Shown: positions 1-8,581 of the stretch, piece by piece | Layout of the letters: the number at the start of each line of letters is the position of its first letter | How positions within the stretch are numbered: position 1 is the first letter of the stretch | Assembly (NCBI RefSeq): GCF_021535045.1 | Contig: NZ_CP091056.1 | Span: forward strand, 992,001-1,056,000 | Source: Ornithinimicrobium sp. INDO-MA30-4 | GTDB taxonomy: Bacteria; Actinomycetota; Actinomycetes; Actinomycetales; Dermatophilaceae | Direction: 5' to 3' | Length of the DNA: 64,000 bases | Notes under the pieces: generated by a model | Seen by the model: only the letters and a program-made list of their open reading frames with translations | The model's database searches: none | Told to the model about the DNA's origin: nothing | Made by a program: the position numbers and the translations under genes

Positions 1-1321
1 CAGCGGGGTGCAAAACCGCTCCATCAATAAGTCATGACGCAACGGGTCCACGCCGCTGATCCCTAACAAATAGGTCACCAGACTGCCGGCCCCCGACCCT
101 CGAGCAGCGACCCGGACACCGTTGTCCCGAATGAGATCGCACACTGCGGCGACAGTGAGGAAGTAGGTGCCATAGCCCAGGCCGGCAATCACCCCCAGCT
201 CGTCCTGTAGCCGGGACAGTGCCGTTTTTTGCGCTTGCGCTGTTTGAGTTGGGTATCTCCACGAAAGCGCATCGTGACAACGCTGACTCAGGATGTGCTG
301 AGCGTGACCGACACTTTTGGCGCCGAGGACTTCAGGCTCAGGCAGATGGACTGCACCAATGCCAAGATCCGAGCGGCCGTCCAAGCGGCATTCTTGAGCT
401 AGTGCAAAGGTCTGGCGGAGCAAAGCGGATGCATCGGCATCAGACCCCGAAGCCGCTGCTACTCGTTCTGCGATGGCAACCATGTCTCCTGTTGAAGTCA
501 GGTGTCCGGCCGTAGTCACCCGATCAAGATGGCGGTCGGCTAACGGCACCATCCGTCGAGCGGCATCGAGGACATCAACCACACGCGCCTGCGCAACCGC
601 GGCATGACGCACCATCGCGGTAAGGACCGCAGGAACACCGGCCTGGCGGGCCAAGGCCCACATCCGAGCAGCCTGAGTCACACTGCCGGCGGTGTCTATT
701 GGCCCCCGTGGCACACGACCTCTACGACGAGTGCATCGGCAGGCAATGAGCGTTGCCATCCGCGCAGCAGAGAGTCGGCCCGTTGTCGATGCCCGGCTAG
801 CACTGCTCGGCCAAAGTCTGAATCTGGCCCGAGCATGACGACAACCGGGCTGGTGTGGTCGATTGGAGCTGCGGCCCGACGAAGCCCATCAAGGGACACA
901 CTGGGCTTACCTCGCTCACCGCGCAGGTGGGCTTGGTCACCATCCGGCAGGTTCTTGCCCACCCCTGCCCTGGTGCTAATCCTGCTTGCTGACCACGTGC
1001 CAGCACCGTGACCCGGGGGCGACGATCATCCATGACCACCCCGCCCTTGGCTGGTTGAGCCCGAGGCCGCTTGCCTCCCGGGTGACCAGGAGGTTGCTCG
1101 CTGTGGGCATATACGAGATCGACACCCAAAACTGGTGAGATGCCCACCTCTTGGCACGCCTGCACAAAGCGCACTGCGCCATAGGTCCCGTCTCGGTCGG
1201 TCAACGCCAAAGTCGATTGACCGAGATCGGCGGCACGGCGCACTAACTCCGCTGGTGTGCTTGCGCCGTGCCGCAGCGAAAAGCTCGAGGCAACATGCAG
1301 GTGGGGGAACCCCTGCTCCAT
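1..1321 (-). CDS. dnaE2: Error-prone DNA polymerase III alpha-type subunit (ImuC/DnaE2), 5' part only
   Basis: Family role: SOS-induced translesion replicative-type polymerase that works with ImuA'/ImuB. The N-terminus is a PHP domain (PHLHVASSFSLRHGAS, then LALTDRDGTYGAVRF). The last codons before the window edge read VAARGSGAGSLVTYLLGIS, the conserved polymerase core motif in its DnaE2-like form. About 440 residues are present of a family that usually exceeds 1000, so the 3' end lies outside the window. The reading frame is broken at about 960 and at least once more before 200. It starts one base after the HEPN gene stop, implying one operon driven from the LexA boxes at 2167-2194. The start is placed at the codon beginning the PHP domain. 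No imuB is visible; it may lie beyond the edge or elsewhere. Confidence 0.85.
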
Positions 1322-1322
1322 C

Positions 1323-1782
1323 TCAACTCCTTCGGGTGACGGCCAACCCGCTCGGCAAAGCGGAGGCGCCGGGTAGGTGAAGCATGGCTCTGACTAACTC
1401 CAAGAACCCTTCGCTTTGCCGGACCAGATCATCTGCCTCACGGCTCGTAATCGCGCTGGCTCCAGGCTCACCGAACTGCAGTCGCTTACGCCCTGAGATG
1501 GAATAGAAGATCGCCCACTCAGTTAGCTCTGGAGCTATTGCTGGCAACAACTCCCACGCTGCGCGGCCTAGACCAGCCAGAGGATGTTGTCCGGGCCGCT
1601 ATGAGAGCGGATGCCGCACGCAGTGAAGCCAGGTGCGCCAACTCATACCTCTCTTGTGGAGTGGAGCTGTGGCATGCCTCTAACAAGCCTTCCCAGGCGC
1701 GTTCCAAAAGCTCTAGGACCGAGCTCACTGGTGGGGTATCTGCCGAAGGTATGGCTGATTCGATCTCGCAGTTCACCGACAT
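1323..1782 (-). CDS. SAV_6107-family HEPN domain protein (frameshifted)
   Basis: Small helical protein of the actinobacterial SAV_6107 HEPN family, about 150 residues; function unknown. The first half reads LLERAWEGLLEACHSSTPQE and then YELAHLASLRAASALIAAR. The second half, in another frame after a break near 1560, reads LPAIAPELTEWAIFYSISG and ITSREADDLVRQSEGFLELV. Both halves match the family pattern as I remember it (repeat-like helices with AxLAARA and TAREADDLLR motifs). The start codon overlaps the DUF6504 stop and the stop lies one base before dnaE2, so it sits in the middle of a likely SOS operon. HEPN domains are often nucleic-acid binding or RNase modules; a role in damage tolerance is an inference from position only. 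Confidence 0.7.
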
Positions 1783-2141
1783 CAGTCAGTCACTCCCAGA
1801 ACCTGCCAAGGCTGCCCTTGGGCGAGATCAAAGATGCCAGTGTTGGACTCCCGACCGGCGCGCGCTTCAACTCGCCAGATCTGACGCTCTAAAACTTCGA
1901 TCTGACCGCTTTCTTCCCATGCTGACTGCCACCAAGGCAGTCGTTGGGTCCATTGAGCGAGCACCTCTTGCACTAAGTGCAGTTTTCCTCGCCACAAAAA
2001 GGCCGTCGGCACCAGACCCTGCTCATCTGGCATCTCACCCATCTCACTACTCTGGGGACGCCCTGTGGTGAGCCAACGGCCACCCACAGCTTGCGCCTGG
2101 CCTAGTTGGACTTGCACTGCCTCGTCATATCGCCGACTCAT
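1782..2141 (-). CDS. DUF6504 family protein
   Basis: Intact protein of 119 residues. The central stretch AFLWRGKLHLVQEVLAQW and the C-terminal IWRVEARAGRESNTGIFDLA are typical of DUF6504, a short actinobacterial family commonly encoded next to Y-family polymerases or DnaE2. No catalytic motif is evident. It is the first gene after the paired LexA boxes, which end 26 bases upstream of its start, and it overlaps the next gene's start, indicating a translationally coupled SOS operon. Function unknown; an accessory role in translesion synthesis is inferred from context. Confidence 0.75.
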   Translation of the reverse strand: MSRRYDEAVQVQLGQAQAVGGRWLTTGRPQSSEMGEMPDEQGLVPTAFLWRGKLHLVQEVLAQWTQRLPWWQSAWEESGQIEVLERQIWRVEARAGRESNTGIFDLAQGQPWQVLGVTD

Positions 2142-2166
2142 TGCATTAACCTCCTTGACTGCTCAG

Positions 2167-2194
2167 TCGAACACTTGTTCGAACATGTGTTCGA
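2167..2194. promoter_or_regulatory. Two overlapping LexA (SOS) boxes
   Basis: TCGAACACTTGTTCGA at 2167-2182 and TCGAACATGTGTTCGA at 2179-2194 share the four bases TCGA (2179-2182). Both fit the mycobacterial/actinobacterial LexA consensus TCGAAC-N4-GTTCGA without mismatch in the half-sites. They lie just upstream of the DUF6504-HEPN-dnaE2 operon on the minus strand, so SOS induction of that operon is very likely. Centre-to-centre spacing is 12 bp. Confidence 0.9.
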
Positions 2195-2442
2195 CTGTAC
2201 GCGAGGCCACCGACAGGGTGTCAACACCCGCGCTCAACGAACATCAGTCGGGCCATCTCGAGGCCAGGAAACACTGCTTGTGGATAACGTGCGTCTTCGA
2301 TTTCAGCCTTGCGGCACCATAGAGATCACGGCCACCGGGGTGCGCCAGCGCAATCGTTCCGGGCCGAGGAGGGGTGGCCCGGAACGACCGCGTAGGCTCA
2401 GCACTGCACAATGAAGCCCGCGCCGACCCAGAAGGACATCCG
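2195..2442. other. Intergenic region between divergent operons
   Basis: Spacer between the SOS operon promoter and the prenyl synthase start. It must hold the promoter of the prenyl synthase gene, and perhaps part of the dnaE2 operon promoter. Short open frames are present on both strands, but none has family-like composition or a ribosome binding site. Nothing else recognised. Confidence 0.5.
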
Positions 2443-3585
2443 GTGTCATCAACTGAGCGAACCACTGCCACTGAGGGCACCCCAACAACGGGCGCCGTCA
2501 CGTCGCACCCTCTCGCCAGCGTCAACCTGCATCAACGGGTCCAGGCAGCACTCGACGTTCACATCAGCGCACAGCGTGAGGTGCTGGCAGAGCTCGGCCC
2601 TGAGGTGAGCGATCTCGTCGATGCAGTCGCTTCATTGCTTGCCGGCGGCAAGCGCTTGCGTGCTGGCTTTCTCTACTGGGGATACCGGGCGTTCAACAAT
2701 GAAGACTCAGATGAACTCGTCGCCTGCGCGAGCGCCCTTGAAGTTTTTCAAGCCGCTGCCCTCTTGCACGACGACGTCATGGATAAAAGCGATACGCGTC
2801 GAGGCAAGCCCACTGCTCACCGCGCCTTCGCCGCGCAGCACCAAGCAGCTGGGTGGCAGGGCGACCCGGAAGATTTCGGTCGCGCGGCCGCCATTCTCGC
2901 GGGCGATATGTGCCTCAACTGGTGCGACGAAATTTATACAACCTCAGGGATGCCAAGCATCGAATTAGCCCGTGCTCGACCCACTTTCGATCTCATGAGA
3001 ACGCAACTTATGGCCGGTCAGTATCTTGATGTCTTGCACAGCATGCGCGATTGGGCAGATCTTAATTACGAGCAACGCATTGCCCAATCCAGGGCAGTCA
3101 TTCGGTACAAGAGTGCCAAATACACCATTGAGCACCCTCTTCTCATTGGCGCACAGGCAGCTGGTGCCCCGCCAGAAGCAATTGCTGATCTTTCTACCTA
3201 CGGAATGGCTCTAGGCGAAGCTTTTCAGTTGCGAGATGACGTCTTAGGGGTATACGGAAACCCGGAAAGCACTGGGAAACCAGCGGGCGACGACTTGCGA
3301 GAGGGGAAACGCACCGTGCTCATCGCGCATGCTCTTGAGCACTCCAACACCGATGACTGCGACTTCCTCTTAAAATCGCTGGGACAGCACGATCTGAGTG
3401 CCGTCGACGTCGAGCGGTGTCGAGAAATCCTGATTCACAGTGGAGCTGTTGAGCGCACCGAAGAGATGATTAGCGAGCAGAGCGACATTGCCGCCGAGTC
3501 GCTCAGCCGTATCACCCAAGCGACCAGCGAAGGCCTGGACGCCCTGCACAGCCTGATTGACATCAGCACTGCCAGGGCGACCTAA
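2443..3585 (+). CDS. Polyprenyl (geranylgeranyl-type) diphosphate synthase
   Basis: Condenses isopentenyl diphosphate with an allylic primer to make a C15-C20 or longer prenyl diphosphate. About 380 residues, normal for actinobacterial IdsA/GrcC. The first Asp-rich motif is LLHDDVMDKSDTRRGKPTAH and the second is FQLRDDVLGVYG followed by GKPAGDDLREGKRT; GGKRLRAG near the N-terminus binds diphosphate. I chose the GTG at 2443 because AGAAGGA lies six bases upstream; an ATG-led extension from 2374 would add unconserved residues. Downstream is an Rv2175c-like gene on the other strand, the same neighbourhood as idsA2 in M. tuberculosis. Chain length cannot be set from sequence alone. Confidence 0.9.
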   Translation: MSSTERTTATEGTPTTGAVTSHPLASVNLHQRVQAALDVHISAQREVLAELGPEVSDLVDAVASLLAGGKRLRAGFLYWGYRAFNNEDSDELVACASALEVFQAAALLHDDVMDKSDTRRGKPTAHRAFAAQHQAAGWQGDPEDFGRAAAILAGDMCLNWCDEIYTTSGMPSIELARARPTFDLMRTQLMAGQYLDVLHSMRDWADLNYEQRIAQSRAVIRYKSAKYTIEHPLLIGAQAAGAPPEAIADLSTYGMALGEAFQLRDDVLGVYGNPESTGKPAGDDLREGKRTVLIAHALEHSNTDDCDFLLKSLGQHDLSAVDVERCREILIHSGAVERTEEMISEQSDIAAESLSRITQATSEGLDALHSLIDISTARAT

Positions 3586-3590
3586 GCCTG

Positions 3591-3619
3591 GGAAACAGAC
3601 GACCTAGAAGGCTGTTTCC
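3591..3619. terminator. Weak hairpin between convergent genes
   Basis: GGAAACAG at 3591-3598 pairs with CTGTTTCC at 3612-3619. It lies at the convergence of the prenyl synthase and the Rv2175c-like gene and overlaps the latter's last codons. The stem is only 8 bp, so termination is plausible but not certain. Confidence 0.35.
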
Positions 3620-3981
3620 TGAGCGCGACGGCGCACTTCAGTCTTATTACCTTCACACAGCGAAGCAATGGCACTGCCACCCAAAAGGGTGGAGTCTGGG
3701 CGGTATAGCCAGTCGATGATTTCTTCATCCGAGTAGCCGCTGTCCGTCAGACGAGTGATAGTTCCCCGCAAAAACTTGAGCGGGCCTTCGGGGGTAACAA
3801 AGAGTTTCGGGACCCGCAAAGCGTTGTTATTGCCCCGCCGGATCCCAACCACATCGCGCTCTTGCAGCCAAGTCTTAACTGTCGCAAGAGAATCACCGGT
3901 GAGGTCCATGATCTCGGGGACGGCTAACCATGCGTCGTCGGAATTTAGTGCTTCATGAATTACATTGCTGTCATCTACCAC
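3604..3981 (-). CDS. Rv2175c-family DNA-binding protein
   Basis: 125-residue protein with a winged-helix/HTH-like N-terminal part (WLAVPEIMDLTGDSLATVKT) and the family C-terminal part (GPLKFLRGTITRLTDSGYSDE followed by EIIDWLYRPDSTL, split here for length). In M. tuberculosis the homologue Rv2175c is a substrate of the kinase PknL encoded next door; here a PASTA kinase lies 1.6 kb away, separated by a LysM gene. The start is the GTG giving VVDDSN. The gene is intact. Its DNA target is unknown. Confidence 0.85.
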   Translation of the reverse strand: MVDDSNVIHEALNSDDAWLAVPEIMDLTGDSLATVKTWLQERDVVGIRRGNNNALRVPKLFVTPEGPLKFLRGTITRLTDSGYSDEEIIDWLYRPDSTLLGGSAIASLCEGNKTEVRRRAQETAF

Positions 3982-4150
3982 GCCTACAAGTCTGCCACAC
4001 GTAGCGACACGCTTTCCATCTGGAAACGCCCCTTACTTTCGGGTAGCGTCCCACACGTCCCCTCAGCACCGCGGCCCACAACCGTCTCGGATGTCACATT
4101 GGTCACTCTTGGGTCAGTCCCACCCGAGGTTGAAGTGAAAAGGAAACCCC

Positions 4151-5485
4151 ATGCTCGACGCTGCGCTACCCCCGATGGACCTGCCTGCACCGACAGCCCA
4201 ACACGCCCCGTACTCGACCGGCCCAGCGCTCAGCGTCTCGTTCGCTCCTGCAGCCAAGACTTCTTGGTCTGACTACACCGTCAGGGCCGGCGACACCCTC
4301 TGGGATATCGCCTCTGCCCACGGCACCACCGTGAACTCCTTGCTTGGACACAACTCTCTGCCACAGGGCGGCAAATGGCTGATGCCTGGTCAGACGGTCA
4401 AGGTGCCAGGGGTCGCGACGTCATCCGCCCAGCCCAGCTCCGGAGCGTCCAGCAGCACGTCAGCCGCTTCTTCGACCTCATCCACGAGTTCAGCAACGAT
4501 TACCGTGCGTAGCGGTGACACCCTGTCCGGCTTGGCCGCAAAGCACGGCACTAGCGTTGCCAATTTGTCTCGCCTCAACGGGGTCAACAGCTCGGACTTC
4601 ATCTACCCCGGACAGCGGCTCAAGACTTCTGGCACCGCAACGAGCTCAACCTCTACCTCCAGCAGCAGCACGAGCTCCTCCACTTCGGCCAGTTCGAGCA
4701 CGTCATCTGCAGGCGCATCCACTATCACCGTCCGCCCAGGCGACACCCTGTACGGCTTGGCAACGCAACACGGCACTAGCGTTGCCAATTTGTCTCGCCT
4801 CAACGGGGTCAGCAGTTCGGACTTCATCTACCCCGGCCAGAAGTTAAAGACCACCGGCTCTGCCGCCAGCACAACGACGGAGCCCAGCGCGTCGGGCAGC
4901 ACTAGCTCTGGCAGTTCGAGCGCAACAAACAATGCCTCGCTTCCAGCCGGCACCTCTGGCCCATGGACCGCCAACAACATCGGCGACTACAAACTCAACG
5001 AAGATGTCGACAACACCTTCCTGACCTACACCTACAGCTCGGCAACCGCTCGAGCGGCCGCCGCCAACCGTGACTACCTCGCCAGCGTCCCGGTGCCCAA
5101 CGCCGACCAAACTCAGCAAATGATCACCGACACAGCACGGGCCCACGGCGTTGACCCGGCGTTGATGCTGGCCTTGGCTTCACAAGAGTCAGGTTGGAAC
5201 CAGCGGGCGGTCTCCCCCGCCAACGCGATCGGCACGATGCAGGTCATCCCCACCTCTGGCGAATGGGCTTCTGGTCTCGTCGGCCGGGATCTCAATTTGC
5301 TCGATCCACAAGACAACGTCACCGCCGGCACCGTCATCATGCGAGCGCTTTTGCGCACCGCAGACACTGAAGACGAAGCAATCGGCGGCTACTACCAAGG
5401 CTTGGGCAGTGTTGAACGCAACGGGCTCTACAGCGACACGAAGCAGTATGTGAAGAACATTCAGTCTTTGCGCACTCGCATGTAG
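4151..5485 (+). CDS. LysM-repeat lytic transglycosylase
   Basis: 444-residue peptidoglycan-binding and probably peptidoglycan-cleaving protein. Three LysM repeats (YTVRAGDTLWDIA; ITVRSGDTLSGLA; ITVRPGDTLYGLA) are joined by Ser/Thr/Ala-rich linkers. A C-terminal SLT-type domain begins with ARAHGVDPALMLALASQESG, where the Glu of QESG is the catalytic acid, and continues with AIGTMQVIPTSG. The start has a good AAAAGGA seven bases upstream. The N-terminal 45 residues are not clearly hydrophobic, so the expected signal peptide is not visible; this may reflect a sequence error near the start or an unusual export route. Neighbouring PASTA kinase and Rv2175c-like genes suit a cell-wall growth role. 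Confidence 0.88.
   Translation: MLDAALPPMDLPAPTAQHAPYSTGPALSVSFAPAAKTSWSDYTVRAGDTLWDIASAHGTTVNSLLGHNSLPQGGKWLMPGQTVKVPGVATSSAQPSSGASSSTSAASSTSSTSSATITVRSGDTLSGLAAKHGTSVANLSRLNGVNSSDFIYPGQRLKTSGTATSSTSTSSSSTSSSTSASSSTSSAGASTITVRPGDTLYGLATQHGTSVANLSRLNGVSSSDFIYPGQKLKTTGSAASTTTEPSASGSTSSGSSSATNNASLPAGTSGPWTANNIGDYKLNEDVDNTFLTYTYSSATARAAAANRDYLASVPVPNADQTQQMITDTARAHGVDPALMLALASQESGWNQRAVSPANAIGTMQVIPTSGEWASGLVGRDLNLLDPQDNVTAGTVIMRALLRTADTEDEAIGGYYQGLGSVERNGLYSDTKQYVKNIQSLRTRM
4544..4586 (+). repeat. 43-bp direct repeat, copy 1 (LysM 2)
   Basis: Identical over 43 bases to 4769-4811. It encodes the core of the second LysM repeat (HGTSVANLSRLNGV). Exact identity at synonymous positions points to recent duplication or gene conversion. 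Confidence 0.9.
4769..4811 (+). repeat. 43-bp direct repeat, copy 2 (LysM 3)
   Basis: Second copy of the 43-base segment found at 4544-4586, encoding the same part of the third LysM repeat. The flanking bases diverge. Confidence 0.9.
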
Positions 5486-5555
5486 ATAGCCCGTGAGACG
5501 TCCCACCAAGACCGGCCTCCCACGAAAAGGGCACTGTCATCCGTAGAATGCAGCA

Positions 5556-7538
5556 GTGATCTCTGCCAGTAGTGACGTCATCGGAAGCGTCCTTGATGAC
5601 CGCTACCGCATCGATGCGCACCTTGCTGATGGCGGCATGGCGACGGTGTACCAGGCAACCGATTTACGCCTCCACCGCAAAGTTGCGCTGAAATTGATGC
5701 GAGCAGACCTTGCTCGAGACGCAGACTTTGTCAGTCGCTTCCAGCGTGAGGCGCAGTCCGCGGCCAAACTGTCGCACCCTCACGTCGTGTCGGTGTATGA
5801 CCAGGGCGAGGACGGCGACCACGTCTTCCTCGTGATGGAGTTGGTCGACGGCATGACGCTGCGAGACTGCATGGCTGCTCGTGGTCCGCTCACAGTGCGC
5901 CAGGCCACCACCATTGCCGAGCAGATCCTGCAGGCCCTGACTTCTGCTCACCAAGCTGGTCTAATTCACCGCGACATCAAGCCCGAGAACGTCCTGCTGA
6001 CCCGCAACGAAACGGTCAAGGTCGCTGACTTTGGTCTAGCTCGGGCCATCACCGCGAGCGCTATGAGCCGCACTAGTGACCTGATGTGGGGCACCGCGGC
6101 ATACCTCTCCCCCGAGCAGGTGGAACATGGCCGGGCTGACAAGCGCACAGACGTGTATGCCGTTGGGCTGCTGCTGTTTGAAATGCTGACCGGGACGAAG
6201 GCCTTTCCTGGCGAGAGCCCGGTCCAGGTTGCTTTTGCGCACGTGCATGGCGATGTGCCTCAAGCCAGCGCAGTCACCCCCACCGTGCCCATTGACCTCG
6301 ATGCCCTGATCGCAATGGCAACCGCCACCGATCCTGAGGGGCGCCCAAGCGATGCAGGCAGCCTGCTGCTGGAATTGCGCCGACGAGTGGGCCAACTCTC
6401 CAACGAAGAGTTGGACGAAGTGCCTCCTGGGCACCGGACGGCCGATGACGCCACTCAACTAATCCATCCGATCACCGCAGGTGCAGCCATCCCTGATGCG
6501 ACTGCCCCGGTGCATCAACCTACGACTGTCGTGCCCACGCGCAGCCCCTCGGCTCCTGGTCATTTCGCTCGGACCTCGGGCAATCGCAAGCCCCCATCAG
6601 GCACCTCCACGGTGACCACAACAACGGCGCCTAAACCTGCTCCGCGTCGCAAACGGCGAGGGCTGCTGCTGGCGATTCTCCTCGTGGTGCTCGGCGCTGG
6701 TGGCGCTGGGGCTACCTGGTTCTATACCGCCGGTCCGGGTGCCTTCACGATGGTTCCTGACGTCGTCGGTCAGGACATTGACAGCGCGACCGCGACGCTA
6801 AGCGACGCCGACCTTGATGCCGCACAGTCTTTGGAGTACTCCGAGACAGTCGCCCTCGACTCGGTGATGTCGATGGCCCCTGCCCCAGGTGAGTCGGTGC
6901 GTAAGGGCACCAATATTGACCTCGTGGTCTCGCGAGGGCCTGAGCGTTACGTCGTTCCTGAGCTCTCTGGCCTGACAGTGGACCAAGCCCGAACAGCCTT
7001 GACCGAAGCAAACCTCACGCTGGGAACGCCGACTGACGCCTTCGACCCGGAGGTGCCGACCGGGCAGATCTTGAGTGTCGACCCAGCCGTTGGCGCAGAG
7101 ATCAGCCCGGCGGTTGCCGTCAATGTGACCGTCAGCGCTGGGCCAGAACCCATCACCATCCCCAGCGTCGTCGGGAGCCCACAAGATGAGGCGCGCCAGA
7201 GCCTCGAAGGTGCTGGCTTCACGGTGGAAATCGCCGATGACACTGTCCGCGACAACGACGTTGAAGAAGGGTCAATCGCCTCACAAAGCCCTGACTCAGG
7301 CACCGGCTTCGCCGACGATGTCATCACTCTCACCGTCTCTGAAGGTCCAGAGACTGTTGAGGTGCCAGACCTTATCGGGGCGCAGTACGACGAGGCCAAG
7401 ACTCAACTAGAAGACTTGGGCTTCGAGGTCAGCCGGGAGCTTCTCGCGGACGGGTTCTTCGGGACGGTTCGCTTCCAGAGCATCGATGCCGGTGAGGAAG
7501 TCCCCTTCGGCACGGAAATCGTCCTGACGGTGCTCTAG
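5556..7538 (+). CDS. PASTA-domain Ser/Thr protein kinase (PknL/PknB type)
   Basis: 660-residue membrane kinase sensing peptidoglycan fragments or lipid II. Glycine loop LADGGMATVY, ATP-binding Lys46 in KVALKLMRA, catalytic HRDIKPEN with Asp140, DFG at 158-160, and LSPEQ in place of APE. A Pro/Thr-rich juxtamembrane segment with a KPAPRRKRR stop-transfer precedes one membrane helix (LLLAILLVVLGAGGAGATWF). Four extracellular PASTA repeats follow, each opening with a VPDVVGQ-like motif. The start is GTG at 5556. The gene is intact and overlaps the convergent threonine aldolase stop by four bases. Position beside the prenyl synthase and Rv2175c-like genes suggests the PknL orthologue; the M. tuberculosis version lacks PASTA repeats as I recall. 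Confidence 0.93.
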   Translation: MISASSDVIGSVLDDRYRIDAHLADGGMATVYQATDLRLHRKVALKLMRADLARDADFVSRFQREAQSAAKLSHPHVVSVYDQGEDGDHVFLVMELVDGMTLRDCMAARGPLTVRQATTIAEQILQALTSAHQAGLIHRDIKPENVLLTRNETVKVADFGLARAITASAMSRTSDLMWGTAAYLSPEQVEHGRADKRTDVYAVGLLLFEMLTGTKAFPGESPVQVAFAHVHGDVPQASAVTPTVPIDLDALIAMATATDPEGRPSDAGSLLLELRRRVGQLSNEELDEVPPGHRTADDATQLIHPITAGAAIPDATAPVHQPTTVVPTRSPSAPGHFARTSGNRKPPSGTSTVTTTTAPKPAPRRKRRGLLLAILLVVLGAGGAGATWFYTAGPGAFTMVPDVVGQDIDSATATLSDADLDAAQSLEYSETVALDSVMSMAPAPGESVRKGTNIDLVVSRGPERYVVPELSGLTVDQARTALTEANLTLGTPTDAFDPEVPTGQILSVDPAVGAEISPAVAVNVTVSAGPEPITIPSVVGSPQDEARQSLEGAGFTVEIADDTVRDNDVEEGSIASQSPDSGTGFADDVITLTVSEGPETVEVPDLIGAQYDEAKTQLEDLGFEVSRELLADGFFGTVRFQSIDAGEEVPFGTEIVLTVL

Positions 7539-8581
7539 GCCGGGCTGCGGTCAATCAGCTCAGCCAGCACCTTGGCAGCGTGAGCACTTTGCTCAGCACT
7601 CACGCCCAGATGCCAGACGAAGCGGACGGCTGTGGGGCCAACGGCCATCCCACGGACTCCGCGCTCGGCCGCGGCATCGACAAAGTCGGCTGCCTTCCAC
7701 CCCGCTTGGGTAACATCCAACATCAACACATTGGTATGCACGTTGTCCGGGTCCACCACACCTTCATGAGCCGCGTGGATACTCTGGGCGGCCTGCTGGG
7801 CGCCAGCATGATCATCAGCCAGCCGAGCCAACTGGTTGCTCAACGCATAGTCAGCCGCAGCGGCAAGGATGCCGATCTGGCGCATACCCCCGCCAAAGCG
7901 TTTACGCCAGACTCGGGCTTCGCTGATCATTTCGGCGTCGCCCACGACGACTGAGCCCACCGGCGCACCCAATCCCTTGCTCAGGCATACCGAGACGGTG
8001 TCAGCGCAAGCGCCATACTCAGCTAGTGAAACCCCGCTCGCGATATGAGCGTTCCACAGTCGAGCACCATCCATGTGGACGGCAACACCAGCGTCTTGAG
8101 CGCCCTGCTTAACGGCCTGCAGCGCCTCAAGCGTTTGCACTGTGCCACCGCCAAAGTTATGGGTGTTCTCGACGACAATGCAGGTCGTCGAGACCATGTA
8201 AGGCCCAGCATCGGGGGTCATCATGCCCAGCGGCATCTGTGGATCCAGGACACCGCGAGTCGCATGCCAGCTCCTGCTGGTGATCCCGCTCAGCGCGGCA
8301 GCGGCGCCTGGTTCGGCACGCAACACGTGGGCCAAATGGTCGGCGATGAGCTCTTGCCCAGGACCAACGTGTGCCCGCACTGCCAACTGACCGGCCATTG
8401 AGCCGGTCGGGGTGAAGAGCCCGCGCTCATGTCCCAGCAAGTCAGCGACTCGCTGTTCCAGGGCAGCAACAGTCGGGTCTTCACCAAAAACATCGTCACC
8501 GACCGGCGCCGAAACCATCGCTTCCCGCATGCCCTGCGAGGGTTGGGTCAGCGTGTCTGAGCGCAGGTCGGCGACAATCAC
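7535..8581 (-). CDS. Low-specificity L-threonine aldolase (PLP-dependent)
   Basis: 348-residue fold-type I PLP enzyme that cleaves L-threonine or allo-threonine to glycine and acetaldehyde. It opens with [19 protein letters not shown], followed by [12 protein letters not shown]. The PLP lysine is in [15 protein letters not shown], and the Asp contacting PLP is in [11 protein letters not shown]. The C-terminus contains the family-like [10 protein letters not shown]. The gene is intact. Its start overlaps the stop of the upstream aroG, so the two are probably co-transcribed. A link between glycine production here and the glycine cleavage gene gcvT at 39 kb is only a metabolic inference. Confidence 0.9.
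   Translation of the reverse strand: MIVADLRSDTLTQPSQGMREAMVSAPVGDDVFGEDPTVAALEQRVADLLGHERGLFTPTGSMAGQLAVRAHVGPGQELIADHLAHVLRAEPGAAAALSGITSRSWHATRGVLDPQMPLGMMTPDAGPYMVSTTCIVVENTHNFGGGTVQTLEALQAVKQGAQDAGVAVHMDGARLWNAHIASGVSLAEYGACADTVSVCLSKGLGAPVGSVVVGDAEMISEARVWRKRFGGGMRQIGILAAAADYALSNQLARLADDHAGAQQAAQSIHAAHEGVVDPDNVHTNVLMLDVTQAGWKAADFVDAAAERGVRGMAVGPTAVRFVWHLGVSAEQSAHAAKVLAELIDRSPA

Noticed and set aside
3982..4150. c-di-AMP riboswitch upstream of the LysM transglycosylase
   Set aside because: Such elements occur before actinobacterial wall hydrolases, but I could not find the conserved core or pairing here.
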